A stretch of 64,000 bases of DNA from Aquiluna borgnonia (GTDB taxonomy: Bacteria > Actinomycetota > Actinomycetes > Actinomycetales > Microbacteriaceae). The notes under the pieces were generated by a model. The model saw only the letters and a list, made by a program, of their open reading frames with translations, was not told the origin of the DNA and searched no databases. Location of the stretch: positions 744,001 to 808,000 of the forward strand of contig NZ_CP054056.1 of assembly GCF_013283855.1 (NCBI RefSeq), written 5' to 3'. The translations under genes and the position numbers were made by a program. How positions within the stretch are numbered: the stretch's first letter is position 1; every line of letters starts with the position of its first letter. Below are positions 27,246-36,347 of this stretch, one piece after another.

Positions 27246-28201
27246 GTATTTTTCAAATTGGCGACAAGGTCCAGCTAACCGGACCTGGCGGAAGGTTGAA
27301 CACCATCCAGCTTGAGGCAGGTGGCCGCTTTGGCACTCACAAGGGAGACCTGCTGCACGATGTAATCATCGGGAAACCCGATGGCTCGGTAGTTGCAAAC
27401 CAAAATGGCGTCGAGTACCTGGCGCTTAAGCCTCTACTGACCGACTATGTGCTTTCCATGCCGCGCGGCGCGGCAATTGTCTATCCGAAAGATGCCGGCC
27501 AGATTCTGGTGGAAGGCGACATATTCCCGGGTGCAACTGTGATTGAAGCTGGAGTTGGCTCTGGTGCGCTCTCAAGTTACCTGCTGCGCGCGGTGGGGGA
27601 TAGCGGCAGGCTGCTGTCTTTTGAGCGAAGAGAGGAATTTGCTCAAATCGCTCAGGCGAACGTCACCAATCAGCTCGGAAAGCGCCCTGAAAATTGGACG
27701 GTTACCATCGGAGATCTTCAGGAGGTATTGCCACAGGTGGTTCGCTCAGCAACGGCCGATCGAGCAGTGCTGGACATGTTAGCCCCGTGGGAGTGCGTTG
27801 ACGCGGTCTCACAGGCTCTGAAGCCGGGCGGTCTGCTAATTTGCTATGTCGCCACCGTCACCCAGCTTTCGCGCACAGTTGAGGAAATCAAGAATCACGG
27901 TGGCTTTACCCCGGCAGTAGCCTGGGAATCAATGGTCAGGGGCTGGCACGTCGAAGGCCTGGCGGTTCGGCCGGATCACCGCATGATCGCACACACTGGC
28001 TTCCTACTGACGGCCAGAAGGCTCGCTCCGGACACAGTTCTCCCGCAGTTCAAAAACAAACGAGCGTCAAAAACCGATTACTCGGATGAGGATTTTGAAA
28101 CTTGGTTGCCGCAAGCCATCGGGCAGCGACCAATCAGTGAGAAAAAACTGAGAAAAACCGTTCGGAAGGTCACCAAAGAGGCCGCCGAGCGAGAGAATTA
28201 G
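27242..28201 (+). CDS. trmI: tRNA (adenine-N1)-methyltransferase TrmI
   Basis: SAM-dependent enzyme forming m1A58 in the T-loop of tRNA. About 319 residues: an N-terminal beta domain (IGDKVQLTGPGGRL), SAM-binding VIEAGVGSGALSSYLLRAVG, then AVLDMLAPWECV and GWHVEGLAVRPDHRMIAHTGFLLTARR. The Mycobacterium Rv2118c orthologue is the model. GTG at 27242 overlaps the HAD stop; an in-frame GTG at 27224 is less likely. In other actinobacteria the next genes are mpa/arc, dop, pup and the proteasome; none follow here. Confidence 0.93.
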   Translation: MSIFQIGDKVQLTGPGGRLNTIQLEAGGRFGTHKGDLLHDVIIGKPDGSVVANQNGVEYLALKPLLTDYVLSMPRGAAIVYPKDAGQILVEGDIFPGATVIEAGVGSGALSSYLLRAVGDSGRLLSFERREEFAQIAQANVTNQLGKRPENWTVTIGDLQEVLPQVVRSATADRAVLDMLAPWECVDAVSQALKPGGLLICYVATVTQLSRTVEEIKNHGGFTPAVAWESMVRGWHVEGLAVRPDHRMIAHTGFLLTARRLAPDTVLPQFKNKRASKTDYSDEDFETWLPQAIGQRPISEKKLRKTVRKVTKEAAEREN

Positions 28202-28228
28202 AAGCCGAAGTAATCGAAGGACTCCCAC

Positions 28229-29203
28229 TTGCGCAAACTCATCTCGCTTTCTGCCGTCGCCCTGTTGCTAACAGGTTGCGCATCGACCGCCGAAGAGCCA
28301 GTCGATCCAGCTAGTTATGCAGCCATGAGCGCAGGCCTAACGGCCAACTGCGAGGCCTTTACTACCGGCGATGCCGTCAAGCAAATCAAAGTCAGTGGCG
28401 ATTTTGGCGTCTCACCAACCGTGGAATTCCCAACTCCGCTATCTGGCACCGGGGTTGAAACCGCGGTTGTCTTTGAGGGAAATGGTGGAGCAGTGGTTGG
28501 CAACCAGCGGGTTGCGCTGCACTTCACCGGCTACAACGCTGCAACTGGTGAGCAGTTTCAAGGTAGTGAATTCGGAACCGAAGACTACATAATTCAGGAC
28601 ATCGTCGAGGGTGGCCTACCAGACTTCTGCTCAGCTCTAAGTGGAGTCCAGGTTGGTTCAAGGGTGGCAGTTCTTTTGGATGCCGAGAACGCGCACCAGA
28701 ATGCCGGAGTGGAATCGCTGGGCATTGGTCCAGAAGATGGCATCATCTTCATCTTTGACGTGGTAAACGCCTACCTTCCCAAGGCGGTGGGGGAGGCAAA
28801 AGCCCCTGAAGCCGGTCTTCCGACCGTGATTTTGGCTCCAGATGGCCAGCCAGGAATTCAAATTCCCGCCAGTGATGCTCCAGCCGAATTCAAGCGCTCA
28901 GTTCTTACAGAAGGCGCTGGGGAGGCTATTGCCATCGGAGACACAGTTGTCGTTCACTACAGCGGCTGGACCTGGCAGGGCGAGCAGTTTGATTCCTCCT
29001 GGACTTCGAAGGCACCCGCTTCATTCACCGTGTCCTCTGACAACCTCATCGAGGGCTTTGTTCAGGCCTTGGAGGGTGTGAAGGTTGGCTCCCAGGTGGT
29101 AGCAGTGATTCCATCTGAGCTCGGCTATGGAGATGCTGCACAGGGTTCAATTCCAGCTGGATCTACTCTGATCTTTGTGATTGACGTTCTGGGCAAGGAG
29201 TAG
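28229..29203 (+). CDS. Lipoprotein with two FKBP-type peptidyl-prolyl isomerase domains
   Basis: A 324-residue exported folding factor. The N terminus MRKLISLSAVALLLTGCAS is a lipoprotein signal with lipobox LLTGC, so it is anchored outside the membrane. A first, degenerate FKBP-like domain (about residues 85-185) is followed by a canonical one (about 230-324) with VVVHYSGWTWQGEQFDSSW, FVQALEGVKVGSQV and IPSELGYGD. TTG start with AAGGA upstream. It lies 27 bases after trmI and 21 before pafB. Confidence 0.9.
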   Translation: MRKLISLSAVALLLTGCASTAEEPVDPASYAAMSAGLTANCEAFTTGDAVKQIKVSGDFGVSPTVEFPTPLSGTGVETAVVFEGNGGAVVGNQRVALHFTGYNAATGEQFQGSEFGTEDYIIQDIVEGGLPDFCSALSGVQVGSRVAVLLDAENAHQNAGVESLGIGPEDGIIFIFDVVNAYLPKAVGEAKAPEAGLPTVILAPDGQPGIQIPASDAPAEFKRSVLTEGAGEAIAIGDTVVVHYSGWTWQGEQFDSSWTSKAPASFTVSSDNLIEGFVQALEGVKVGSQVVAVIPSELGYGDAAQGSIPAGSTLIFVIDVLGKE

Positions 29204-29224
29204 CGGTTTGATCGGGGGAGGGTC

Positions 29225-30166
29225 ATGGCAAAGCAATCACCTGCTGAGCGCCTCTTCACACTGACCTGCTGCCTGGTAGCAAGCCCCCGCATTGGCCTTA
29301 GCAAGCAAGACATCTACCGAGCTGTGGCCGGGTATCAAGCCGCCACCAGCGACGAGGCTCGCGATCGAATGTTTGAAAGAGATAAGCAGGTCCTTCGCGA
29401 GGCCGGAGTTCGGTTGGAGGTTCTCGAGAACGACAGTTTTGACGAGACCGACCAATCCCGCTATCGGATAGCCAAATCAAGTTTTGAGTGGCCAAAGGGG
29501 CTGGAGCTATCTTCGAAAAAGCTTCAGCTTTTGGAGCTGGCGGCTAAAGCCTGGAACAGTCAGCTTCTTGAGGCTCCTGCCCAACAGGGTCTCACTCGAC
29601 TCAAGTCCTTGGGATTGATGCCGGCCGAGAGCGACCTGAGGCCCTTTAGCCCGAGGCTCTTGGCCCGCCATGCCAGCTTTGCCCCGCTAGCCGCCGCCAT
29701 TTCGAACTCGGTCCAGGTGGTTTTTGAGTACCAAAAACCAGACGGTGAACTCTCCACCCGTAAGGTTTCACCTCTAAAACTAAGGCAGCTAGAGGGGCAG
29801 TGGGTGCTGCTCGGGCTGCACAATTCGCAAATCAAGAATTTCTTGCTTCGTCGCATTTCCTCCAGCGTTACGACACTTCCGGTTGCTGCCGAAAAGGTTG
29901 ACCAAGTCGCCCTAGGTCAAGCCGAACAAGACCTGAAGGATTTCGTCAGCGGAAACCTGGCAGTTATCGAGGTGGTTCCAGACACGGAGGCAGCCGTCAT
30001 TTTCAAACCAAATGACGAAGGACTGGTAACCACAACCTTTATGGATGAGGCTCTGTTTGCTGAGGACCTCATGGAGTTTGGCTCTCAGCTCAGGGTAATT
30101 TCTCCAGAGAGCTTGCAGCGCAGAATCAAAAATGGACTGAAGGCGGTGGTTAGAGCACATGCCTAA
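29225..30166 (+). CDS. pafB: WYL-domain transcriptional regulator PafB
   Basis: The 313-residue PafB half of the PafBC activator, which in mycobacteria induces DNA-repair genes after damage independently of LexA/RecA. Layout: N-terminal winged helix-turn-helix (residues 1-75, AERLFTLTCCLVASPRIGLSK), WYL domain (about 145-210) and WCX extension (to 313). It overlaps pafC by 8 bases, giving equal expression of the partners. No pafA, pup, dop or proteasome genes are adjacent. Confidence 0.92.
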   Translation: MAKQSPAERLFTLTCCLVASPRIGLSKQDIYRAVAGYQAATSDEARDRMFERDKQVLREAGVRLEVLENDSFDETDQSRYRIAKSSFEWPKGLELSSKKLQLLELAAKAWNSQLLEAPAQQGLTRLKSLGLMPAESDLRPFSPRLLARHASFAPLAAAISNSVQVVFEYQKPDGELSTRKVSPLKLRQLEGQWVLLGLHNSQIKNFLLRRISSSVTTLPVAAEKVDQVALGQAEQDLKDFVSGNLAVIEVVPDTEAAVIFKPNDEGLVTTTFMDEALFAEDLMEFGSQLRVISPESLQRRIKNGLKAVVRAHA

Positions 30167-31109
30167 GCAGGAACTAGACGGTGAGGAGCTTTACCAATTG
30201 GCCTTGGCCATAGTTGGACTGGTCTTGAAAACCTCTGATCTGACCGTTTCTGATTTGGCCGATCACTTCTTGGTGAGTGAAAAGGTTGTCGTGAAGGCCG
30301 TCAGGGCTATCGCCAACAGTGAGGACCTGGATCGCTACCAAACGCACTTTTATGTTGACGAAGATTCCCTCGAGAAGGGGTTGGTTTCATTCGGTTTAGG
30401 TCAGGGCTCTCTGGAGTCACCTCCGGTCATGAGCCACGAGCAACTCGCGGCTATCACGATGGGGTTGGAGTACTTGAGCTCGCTTCCAGAATTCAGTGAG
30501 AACGAAGACCTGCTCGAACTGAGAAAACTCATCGGTTCTGGTGACACCGTCCCGGTGCAAGCGGGTCCTAGGGTCCAGGCCGAACAAGTCCATCAGCTGC
30601 GCGAAGCTGTGGTGAACCAGGTTCGCGCAGAGTTTTCCTATGTAAATCAAACCGGCAAGCGCTCGAGGCGCGTAGTCGAACCTTTACGAATTGACCTAAT
30701 CGGCTCCAAGCACTACTTACGGGCCTTTTGCCTCACTACCAACGAACTTCGCTCCTTCCGAATCGAGCGGATGACGGAGCTCGCCTTATCGAGCGAGAGC
30801 GTTTCCGAGCAGAGCAAGGCTCTAGAGGTCCCCGACGAGGTCTACGGAAACGGTGGTGGAGTTGCGGTTAGTTTGTCGGCCAGCGAATCTGCGGCGGAAA
30901 TATTCTGGAACTTCCCAGTGGTGGGTGAGGTAAAACGCACGGATGCTGGTCTGGAGGGTGAGATTTTGGTGGGTTCACTGCCGGCCCTTGCCCGACACGT
31001 CGTCCGGTACGGCGGGGCAGTGCGGGTTTTATCACCCCAGGCCGCCAGGGATCTGGTGAGAGAATTTGCGCTGCAATCCCTTGGTGAAGCAGGAGTAGGG
31101 GAGGAGTGA
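30159..31109 (+). CDS. pafC: WYL-domain transcriptional regulator PafC
   Basis: Partner of PafB, 316 residues, with the same order: an N-terminal HTH (LTVSDLADHFLVSEKVVVKAV), WYL core (AEFSYVNQTGKRSRRVVEPLRIDLIGSKHYLRAFCL) and a WCX C terminus (LARHVVRYGGAVRVLSPQ). The WYL core is thought to sense a nucleic-acid ligand. ATG inside the pafB tail; the stop overlaps the next gene (GTGA). Confidence 0.92.
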   Translation: MPKQELDGEELYQLALAIVGLVLKTSDLTVSDLADHFLVSEKVVVKAVRAIANSEDLDRYQTHFYVDEDSLEKGLVSFGLGQGSLESPPVMSHEQLAAITMGLEYLSSLPEFSENEDLLELRKLIGSGDTVPVQAGPRVQAEQVHQLREAVVNQVRAEFSYVNQTGKRSRRVVEPLRIDLIGSKHYLRAFCLTTNELRSFRIERMTELALSSESVSEQSKALEVPDEVYGNGGGVAVSLSASESAAEIFWNFPVVGEVKRTDAGLEGEILVGSLPALARHVVRYGGAVRVLSPQAARDLVREFALQSLGEAGVGEE

Positions 31110-31417
31110 GCGTGAGCGGCTGGATCTCTCTGCTTCTGATCCTTGGGGCACTTTACGCACTTGTCTTGATTTGCTACCGGCTGGTGCTGAGTTCCAAGCA
31201 GCTGCTCGGTGAAATTCAAGTGCTGAGGTCCAAGACTGAATCTTTGAAACAGGTCGAAGAGCTGCCCTTCGTGACTGCTCACTTCAATCGCGCCGACGAG
31301 CTCGGTGAACTGTTAGCAAAGCGTGAGCAATACCGCAGGGCCAAGCGTCACAGGGCAGAAGATAGACGGCGTAAACTAATCCAACACGTGCAAGACCTAG
31401 ATTTAGACAAGAGGTAA
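31106..31417 (+). CDS. Small membrane protein between pafC and tatA, function unknown
   Basis: The 103 residues have one N-terminal transmembrane helix (SGWISLLLILGALYALVLICYRLVL, about residues 4-28) and a charged coiled-coil-like cytoplasmic tail ending in KRHRAEDRRRK. No recognised domain. The GTG start overlaps the pafC stop and the gene ends 3 bases before tatA, so it belongs to the pafBC-tatAC operon. Position suggests a possible accessory to Tat or envelope function, but nothing proves it. Confidence 0.75.
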   Translation: MSVSGWISLLLILGALYALVLICYRLVLSSKQLLGEIQVLRSKTESLKQVEELPFVTAHFNRADELGELLAKREQYRRAKRHRAEDRRRKLIQHVQDLDLDKR

Positions 31418-31420
31418 ACC

Positions 31421-31606
31421 ATGAGACTTCAGGGCTGGGAATGGATCATTATTCTGGCGATCATTTTGTTGCTCTGGGGTGCCCCTAAGCTCCCAGGTTT
31501 GGCGAAGAGCATGGCTCAGTCCATGAGGATCTTCAAGAAGGAAATCTCCACTGAGGCGCAGCCTAAGGTCAAGGAGCCAGTCGAGGGCGAGAAGCAGCAA
31601 GACTAA
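31421..31606 (+). CDS. tatA: Sec-independent protein translocase subunit TatA
   Basis: Pore-forming subunit of the twin-arginine export system. Short at 61 residues: transmembrane helix WEWIIILAIILLLWGAPKLP (with LWGAPKLPGLAKSMAQSMRIFKKE, the TatA hinge and amphipathic helix) and a small charged tail. It shares one base with tatC (TAATG). No tatB is visible, as in many actinobacterial operons where tatB is elsewhere. Confidence 0.95.
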   Translation: MRLQGWEWIIILAIILLLWGAPKLPGLAKSMAQSMRIFKKEISTEAQPKVKEPVEGEKQQD

Positions 31607-32394
31607 TGGTGCGGCGCAAAGACAAACAGCGCCGCATGTCCCTTGGCTCTCACCTTCGGGAGCTCCGCATCAGACTTTCCTGGTCGGCAGGCTTCATTGT
31701 TCTGGGGACAGTGGCCGGATGGTTCCTGTTCGACCCAGTTTTTGCCTTCCTGCAGCAACCGCTTCTGGAGGTAACCAAGGCTCGCGGTATCGAGGCAATC
31801 GTCAACTTTGGAACAGTGGTTTCTGCTTTTGACCTGAGAATTCAGGTTTCGATTTTCCTGGGCGTCATCATCACCGCACCATTTTGGCTTTACAACGTTT
31901 GGGCATTTGTCGCACCCGGCCTCAAGACCAAAGAAAAGCGTTTTTCGCTGGGATTCATTTTCACTTCGGTGCCGTTGTTTTTGTCGGGGGCTTATCTCGC
32001 CTGGTCTTCGCTACCGAGCTTCGTTGTCGTTCTAATCGGCTTCACTCCCGAGGGTAGCTCGAACGTTATAAGCGCGAGTGAATACGTCCTGTTCGCCATC
32101 CGAATTCTGCTGGTTTTCGGACTGGCCTTTGTGATGCCCGTGCTGCTGGTGCTTCTGAACTTTGCAAATTTGCTTACCGGAGCCGCGATCCTCAAGGGTT
32201 GGCGGTTGGCAGTTTTCATAATTGCCTTCGTTTCCGCCCTCGCCACCCCAACCGCAGATCCGATGTCAATGTTCTTGCTAATGGCACCGCTGAGTTTTCT
32301 GTACTTTGTGGCGGTTGGTGTCTCCGTGCTGAATGACAAGCGAAGAGCCAGGCGCGAGGCGAAACTCCTTGCCGAAGAACCAAGCATTGAGTGA
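31606..32394 (+). CDS. tatC: Sec-independent protein translocase subunit TatC
   Basis: Receptor for twin-arginine signal peptides, 262 residues with six membrane helices. The cytoplasmic N terminus MSLGSHLRELRIRL carries the conserved HLRELR motif; FAPGL-like AFVAPGLKTKEKR and ATPTADPMSM near the last helices are TatC signatures. Coupled to tatA. One expected client is the Rieske subunit QcrA encoded further right, which in actinobacteria is Tat-dependent (established for relatives). Confidence 0.96.
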   Translation: MVRRKDKQRRMSLGSHLRELRIRLSWSAGFIVLGTVAGWFLFDPVFAFLQQPLLEVTKARGIEAIVNFGTVVSAFDLRIQVSIFLGVIITAPFWLYNVWAFVAPGLKTKEKRFSLGFIFTSVPLFLSGAYLAWSSLPSFVVVLIGFTPEGSSNVISASEYVLFAIRILLVFGLAFVMPVLLVLLNFANLLTGAAILKGWRLAVFIIAFVSALATPTADPMSMFLLMAPLSFLYFVAVGVSVLNDKRRARREAKLLAEEPSIE

Positions 32395-34831
32395 ACTGAG
32401 CCCATCCGAGCGTTATCGGAAAGCAAAGGCGTCCCGGAAGGACAGCGAACTTTCCAAGTTCACGGAGGGTCTCAAATTTCCGCTCGACCCGTTTCAAGAG
32501 GAGTCTTGCCGAGCTCTTGAGCGGGGATCCGGTGTTTTGGTGGCAGCCCCGACCGGTGCTGGAAAGACCATAGTCGGCGAGTTTGCAATTCACCTGGCAG
32601 TCTCCAGCGGGCAAAAAGTCTTCTACACCACACCGATCAAGGCACTGAGCAACCAAAAATTTCAGGAGCTCACCAAACGCTATGGCAAAGAGCGCGTGGG
32701 TCTGCTGACCGGTGACACCAATAACAACTCCGAAGCCCAAATAGTGGTTATGACCACCGAGGTGCTTCGAAACATGATTTATGCGACCTCCACCTCACTG
32801 CGGGATCTCGGTTATGTCGTCATGGACGAGGTTCACTACCTTGCGGACCGCTTCAGGGGCGCGGTTTGGGAAGAGGTAATTCTGCACCTTCCCAAGGACG
32901 TGAAGGTGGTCTCGCTCTCTGCGACCGTCTCAAATGCTGAGGAATTTGGTGCCTGGTTGGCTGAGGTAAGAGGCAACACCGAAATTATTGTTTCCGAACA
33001 CCGACCAGTCCCGCTTCACCAGCACGTATTGCTGGGGGATGAACTCCTGGAGCTTTTTGACCCGAGTTCCAAACAGCTCCATGTCAACCCGGAGCTTGCT
33101 CGCAAACACCACGCCCGGTCTAGAGGGCCCATAAAAAGTTCTGGGAAATGGGGCGGGGGGAGTTTCAAGTCTGATCCAAGAAATCGAAACCAACTCAATT
33201 TCCCCAAACTAGACAAGCCTGAAGTGGTTGAAATGCTCGCAGAAGGTGAGCTGCTGCCGGTTATTTTCTTCATCTTTTCAAGAGCCGGCTGCGAAAAAGC
33301 GGTTGAGGCCTGTCGAAGAGCAGGGCTAAGGCTTACCTCGCGCGAGGAGCAGCTTCAGATTCGGGCTATCGTCGATGAGCGCTGCGGCTCTATCGCAGAT
33401 GAGGATCTCGATACCCTCGGCTATTTTGACTGGCTGGCCTCGCTGGAGCGAGGCTATGCCGCGCATCACGCAGGCATGTTGCCAGCCTTCAAAGAAGTAG
33501 TTGAAGAGCTGTTTTTGAAAAAGCTTGTTAAGGCAGTCTTTGCGACTGAGACGCTTGCGCTGGGAATCAACATGCCGGCTAGAACCGTTGTATTGGAGCG
33601 CCTGGACAAATTCAATGGCGAGTCGAGAGTGTCCATAACGCCGGGGGAGTACACCCAGCTCACTGGAAGAGCCGGGCGCCGCGGCATTGACACTGAGGGT
33701 CACAGCGTAATTCTCTGGGGGGCTCAGCTAGACCCAAACTTGGTTGCCGGTCTGGCGTCCAAAAGACTTTACCCGCTGAACTCATCTTTCAAGCCCACCT
33801 ACAACATGGCTATCAATCTCACAGCTGCCTTCGGCGCCTCCAGGGCTAGCGCGGTGCTGGAGAAGTCCTTTGCCCAGTTTCAGGCCGACCGGTCAGTGGT
33901 TGGCTTGGCGAGGACCATCTCTGAGAAGCAGGAGTCGCTTGAGGGCTACGAAGAGTCAATGCAGTGCCACCTAGGGGATTTCGTGGAGTACTCGGCGATG
34001 CGCAGGGAGCTCAGTGACTTAGAACGAGCTGGGACACAAGAGCGCGGTCGCGCCGGCAAAGACATGCGGCAGTCAAAGTCGATTCGACGCTTGGACAGTG
34101 AAATTGCAGAGCTGAAAAAGCGGATGCGGGCACACCCCTCGCACGGCTGCGCTGATCGTGAGTCCCACGCCCGCTGGGGCGAGCGATACCAAAAGCTCCG
34201 CAAGGAGATTGATGCAGCGGTAACCCAGATTGAGTCCCGCACCAACCAAGTTGCCAAGACCTTCCAGCGCATTTGCCAGTTGCTGACCGATCTTGATTAC
34301 ATGCGGGAAGTTGATGATGATCTCGAGGTCACCTCCAGCGGAGATTTGCTGGCAAAGATCTATGGCGAGCGCGATTTGCTAATTGCCCAGTGCATCAACC
34401 GCGGAGTTTGGAAAAACTTGGATGCTGCCTCGATGGCTGCCATGGGAATGGCGTTGGTTTACGAGGGTCGGCGAGATGAGGGAGATTACGAGCCCAAGCT
34501 CCCCAAGGGTGCCTTTATTGTTGCACTGGAGCAAACTGAAGAAATTCAGCAGGAGCTTTTAGAGCTGCAGACCAAGTATCGGCTTCCCAAGGAAACGGCG
34601 CTGGAGCTTGGGGCCTGCTGGGCTTTTTATCGCTGGGCTTCGGGTGGTCGCCTAGATGACGTGTTGAAGCTTTCAGGACTACTACCGGGAGACTTTATCC
34701 GCTGGGCAAAACAGTTGATTGATTTCCTGGATCAGGTTGCAAAAGCCGGAGACCCAGAACTAAAGGTCCTTGCTCAGGCTGCCACCGATCAGGTCAAGCG
34801 CGGCATCGTTGCCTACAGCTTCTACATTTGA
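32387..34831 (+). CDS. helY: DEAD/DEAH-box RNA helicase, HelY/Mtr4-like
   Basis: About 814 residues of the Ski2/HelY class. Walker A APTGAGKTIVGEF, DEVHYL box, SATVSN, then helicase C-terminal motifs (TLALGINMPARTVVLE and QLTGRAGRRG) and the DSHCT-like C-terminal domain. Role in RNA processing is inferred from the family. I start at TTG 32387 (8-base overlap with the tatC stop), giving SELSPSERY, which resembles the usual Microbacteriaceae N terminus; an ATG at 32333 would overlap tatC by 62 bases. Confidence 0.9.
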   Translation: MSELSPSERYRKAKASRKDSELSKFTEGLKFPLDPFQEESCRALERGSGVLVAAPTGAGKTIVGEFAIHLAVSSGQKVFYTTPIKALSNQKFQELTKRYGKERVGLLTGDTNNNSEAQIVVMTTEVLRNMIYATSTSLRDLGYVVMDEVHYLADRFRGAVWEEVILHLPKDVKVVSLSATVSNAEEFGAWLAEVRGNTEIIVSEHRPVPLHQHVLLGDELLELFDPSSKQLHVNPELARKHHARSRGPIKSSGKWGGGSFKSDPRNRNQLNFPKLDKPEVVEMLAEGELLPVIFFIFSRAGCEKAVEACRRAGLRLTSREEQLQIRAIVDERCGSIADEDLDTLGYFDWLASLERGYAAHHAGMLPAFKEVVEELFLKKLVKAVFATETLALGINMPARTVVLERLDKFNGESRVSITPGEYTQLTGRAGRRGIDTEGHSVILWGAQLDPNLVAGLASKRLYPLNSSFKPTYNMAINLTAAFGASRASAVLEKSFAQFQADRSVVGLARTISEKQESLEGYEESMQCHLGDFVEYSAMRRELSDLERAGTQERGRAGKDMRQSKSIRRLDSEIAELKKRMRAHPSHGCADRESHARWGERYQKLRKEIDAAVTQIESRTNQVAKTFQRICQLLTDLDYMREVDDDLEVTSSGDLLAKIYGERDLLIAQCINRGVWKNLDAASMAAMGMALVYEGRRDEGDYEPKLPKGAFIVALEQTEEIQQELLELQTKYRLPKETALELGACWAFYRWASGGRLDDVLKLSGLLPGDFIRWAKQLIDFLDQVAKAGDPELKVLAQAATDQVKRGIVAYSFYI

Positions 34832-34835
34832 GTTT

Positions 34836-34841
34836 TAGGCT
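34836..34841 (+). promoter_or_regulatory. -10 element of lnt
   Basis: TAGGCT, six bases before ATG at 34848; the six bases are GGAGGG, which could instead be a close Shine-Dalgarno. Either reading supports this start. Confidence 0.4.
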
Positions 34842-34847
34842 GGAGGG

Positions 34848-36347
34848 ATGATCAAGCAACTGGTTTGGAGATTGCCGCTGGCAATCGCCGGGGGCCTGGT
34901 GGGTCTTTGGATATTCCCCACCGAGCAGATCTGGATCCTTGCACCACTAGTCCCAGCCCTGATCCTGCTGGCAACGCTGGGACTTGGTTTTACTGGTGCA
35001 ACTTCGCTTGGATTTATCGCCGGTCAGGCTTTTTACATTTCTCACATTGAGTGGTTATCGCTCTACCTGGGGCCAATTCCCCTGATTGCCCTGAGCACCC
35101 TGATGTCGATTTATTTTTCTTTAGGGGTAGGGCTCACAGCCTGGCTGTTCAAAAAAATGAAGCCCAAGCGTCGCGGCTGGATAAGTTTTTCTCTGGCGGC
35201 AGCCTCTATCTGGACGCTGCGCGAATGGATTGGCTCAAATTTCCCCTACGGCGGCTTTCCCTGGTCGAGACTTGGGATGTCACAGGCCAATGGCTGGTTC
35301 GCCAACTATGCGTGGTGGGGCGGCATTTCAGCCATCAGCTTCGTTATCGCCCTTCTCGGGTCACTGATTGCAGTGCTGGTGCTGAGCAAAGGTTTGCCGC
35401 GGGCAAGCCGGCTCGCGACATCAGCAATAGCTGGGTTTTTGATTGTCGTCCCGGCGCTTACCCCGCTCACCTGGGGGCTTGAGCCAGCTGGGCAAATTAC
35501 CGTTGCAGCCGTTCAGGGAAATGCGAATGCAGGGCTGTTTTCAAACCTCTCGCGCGGAACGATTTTGCAAAATCACCTTGATGCCACCTACCAGAATGTG
35601 CCTCAGGATTCCAACCTTGACCTGATCGTTTGGCCGGAAAATGCATCTGATCTCTCGCCGCTAACCTCTGCTGCTGCCAGGGCCGAAATAGAAAAACTGA
35701 CCGAGTATTACTCGGCTCCACTGGTATTCGGCACCATCACCTCCCGAGGTGAGGAGATTTTCAACTCAACCCTGCTCTGGGAACCTGGGGTTGGACCAAC
35801 CGATTACTACGACAAAAAACGACCGGTGCCATTCGCGGAGTATGTGCCAGACCGCGAGTTTTGGAGGCAGTTTGCTCCAGATTTGATTGACCTGGTCGCC
35901 AGGGGCTACTTGTTTGGTACAAGAGATGGCATCTACGATATTGACTCATTCTCAGCCGGAACTCTGATTTGCTTCGAAATCGCAGAGGATGACATTCCTA
36001 GAGGGTTGGCGATTGAGGGGGCTCAAGTGATCCTGTCTCAGACCAATAACGCCGATTTTGGCTACAGCGATGAAACCTATCAGCAGGCAGCAATTGCCAA
36101 ATTGCGAGCTATCGAAACCGGACGTGCGGTGGTGAACATTTCAACGGTTGGCCTGAGCGCGATTTACCTGCCGGACGGCACTACTTTGGATCAGGTTCCG
36201 TGGTTTGAGCCTCGTGCCATGGTGCAAGAAGTTCCACTTTTTGACGGTTGGACGCCGGCAACTTCGTTTGGAATCTGGTTCGATGCCCTCAACGCATTGG
36301 CTGCTGTTATTGCTATCGGGGTCGGGTTGTTTAGGCGGTCTCGTTGA
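34848..36347 (+). CDS. lnt: Apolipoprotein N-acyltransferase
   Basis: Membrane enzyme adding the third acyl chain to lipoproteins. The 499 residues have about six N-terminal helices followed by a nitrilase-like domain. The catalytic triad is visible: Glu in VWPENAS, Lys in KKRPVPFAEYVP and Cys in LICFEIAED. It is separate from ppm1, with a four-base overlap (TTGA); in mycobacteria the two domains are fused or adjacent. It pairs functionally with LspA, encoded at 60 kb, and several lipoproteins in this window. Confidence 0.93.
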   Translation: MIKQLVWRLPLAIAGGLVGLWIFPTEQIWILAPLVPALILLATLGLGFTGATSLGFIAGQAFYISHIEWLSLYLGPIPLIALSTLMSIYFSLGVGLTAWLFKKMKPKRRGWISFSLAAASIWTLREWIGSNFPYGGFPWSRLGMSQANGWFANYAWWGGISAISFVIALLGSLIAVLVLSKGLPRASRLATSAIAGFLIVVPALTPLTWGLEPAGQITVAAVQGNANAGLFSNLSRGTILQNHLDATYQNVPQDSNLDLIVWPENASDLSPLTSAAARAEIEKLTEYYSAPLVFGTITSRGEEIFNSTLLWEPGVGPTDYYDKKRPVPFAEYVPDREFWRQFAPDLIDLVARGYLFGTRDGIYDIDSFSAGTLICFEIAEDDIPRGLAIEGAQVILSQTNNADFGYSDETYQQAAIAKLRAIETGRAVVNISTVGLSAIYLPDGTTLDQVPWFEPRAMVQEVPLFDGWTPATSFGIWFDALNALAAVIAIGVGLFRRSR

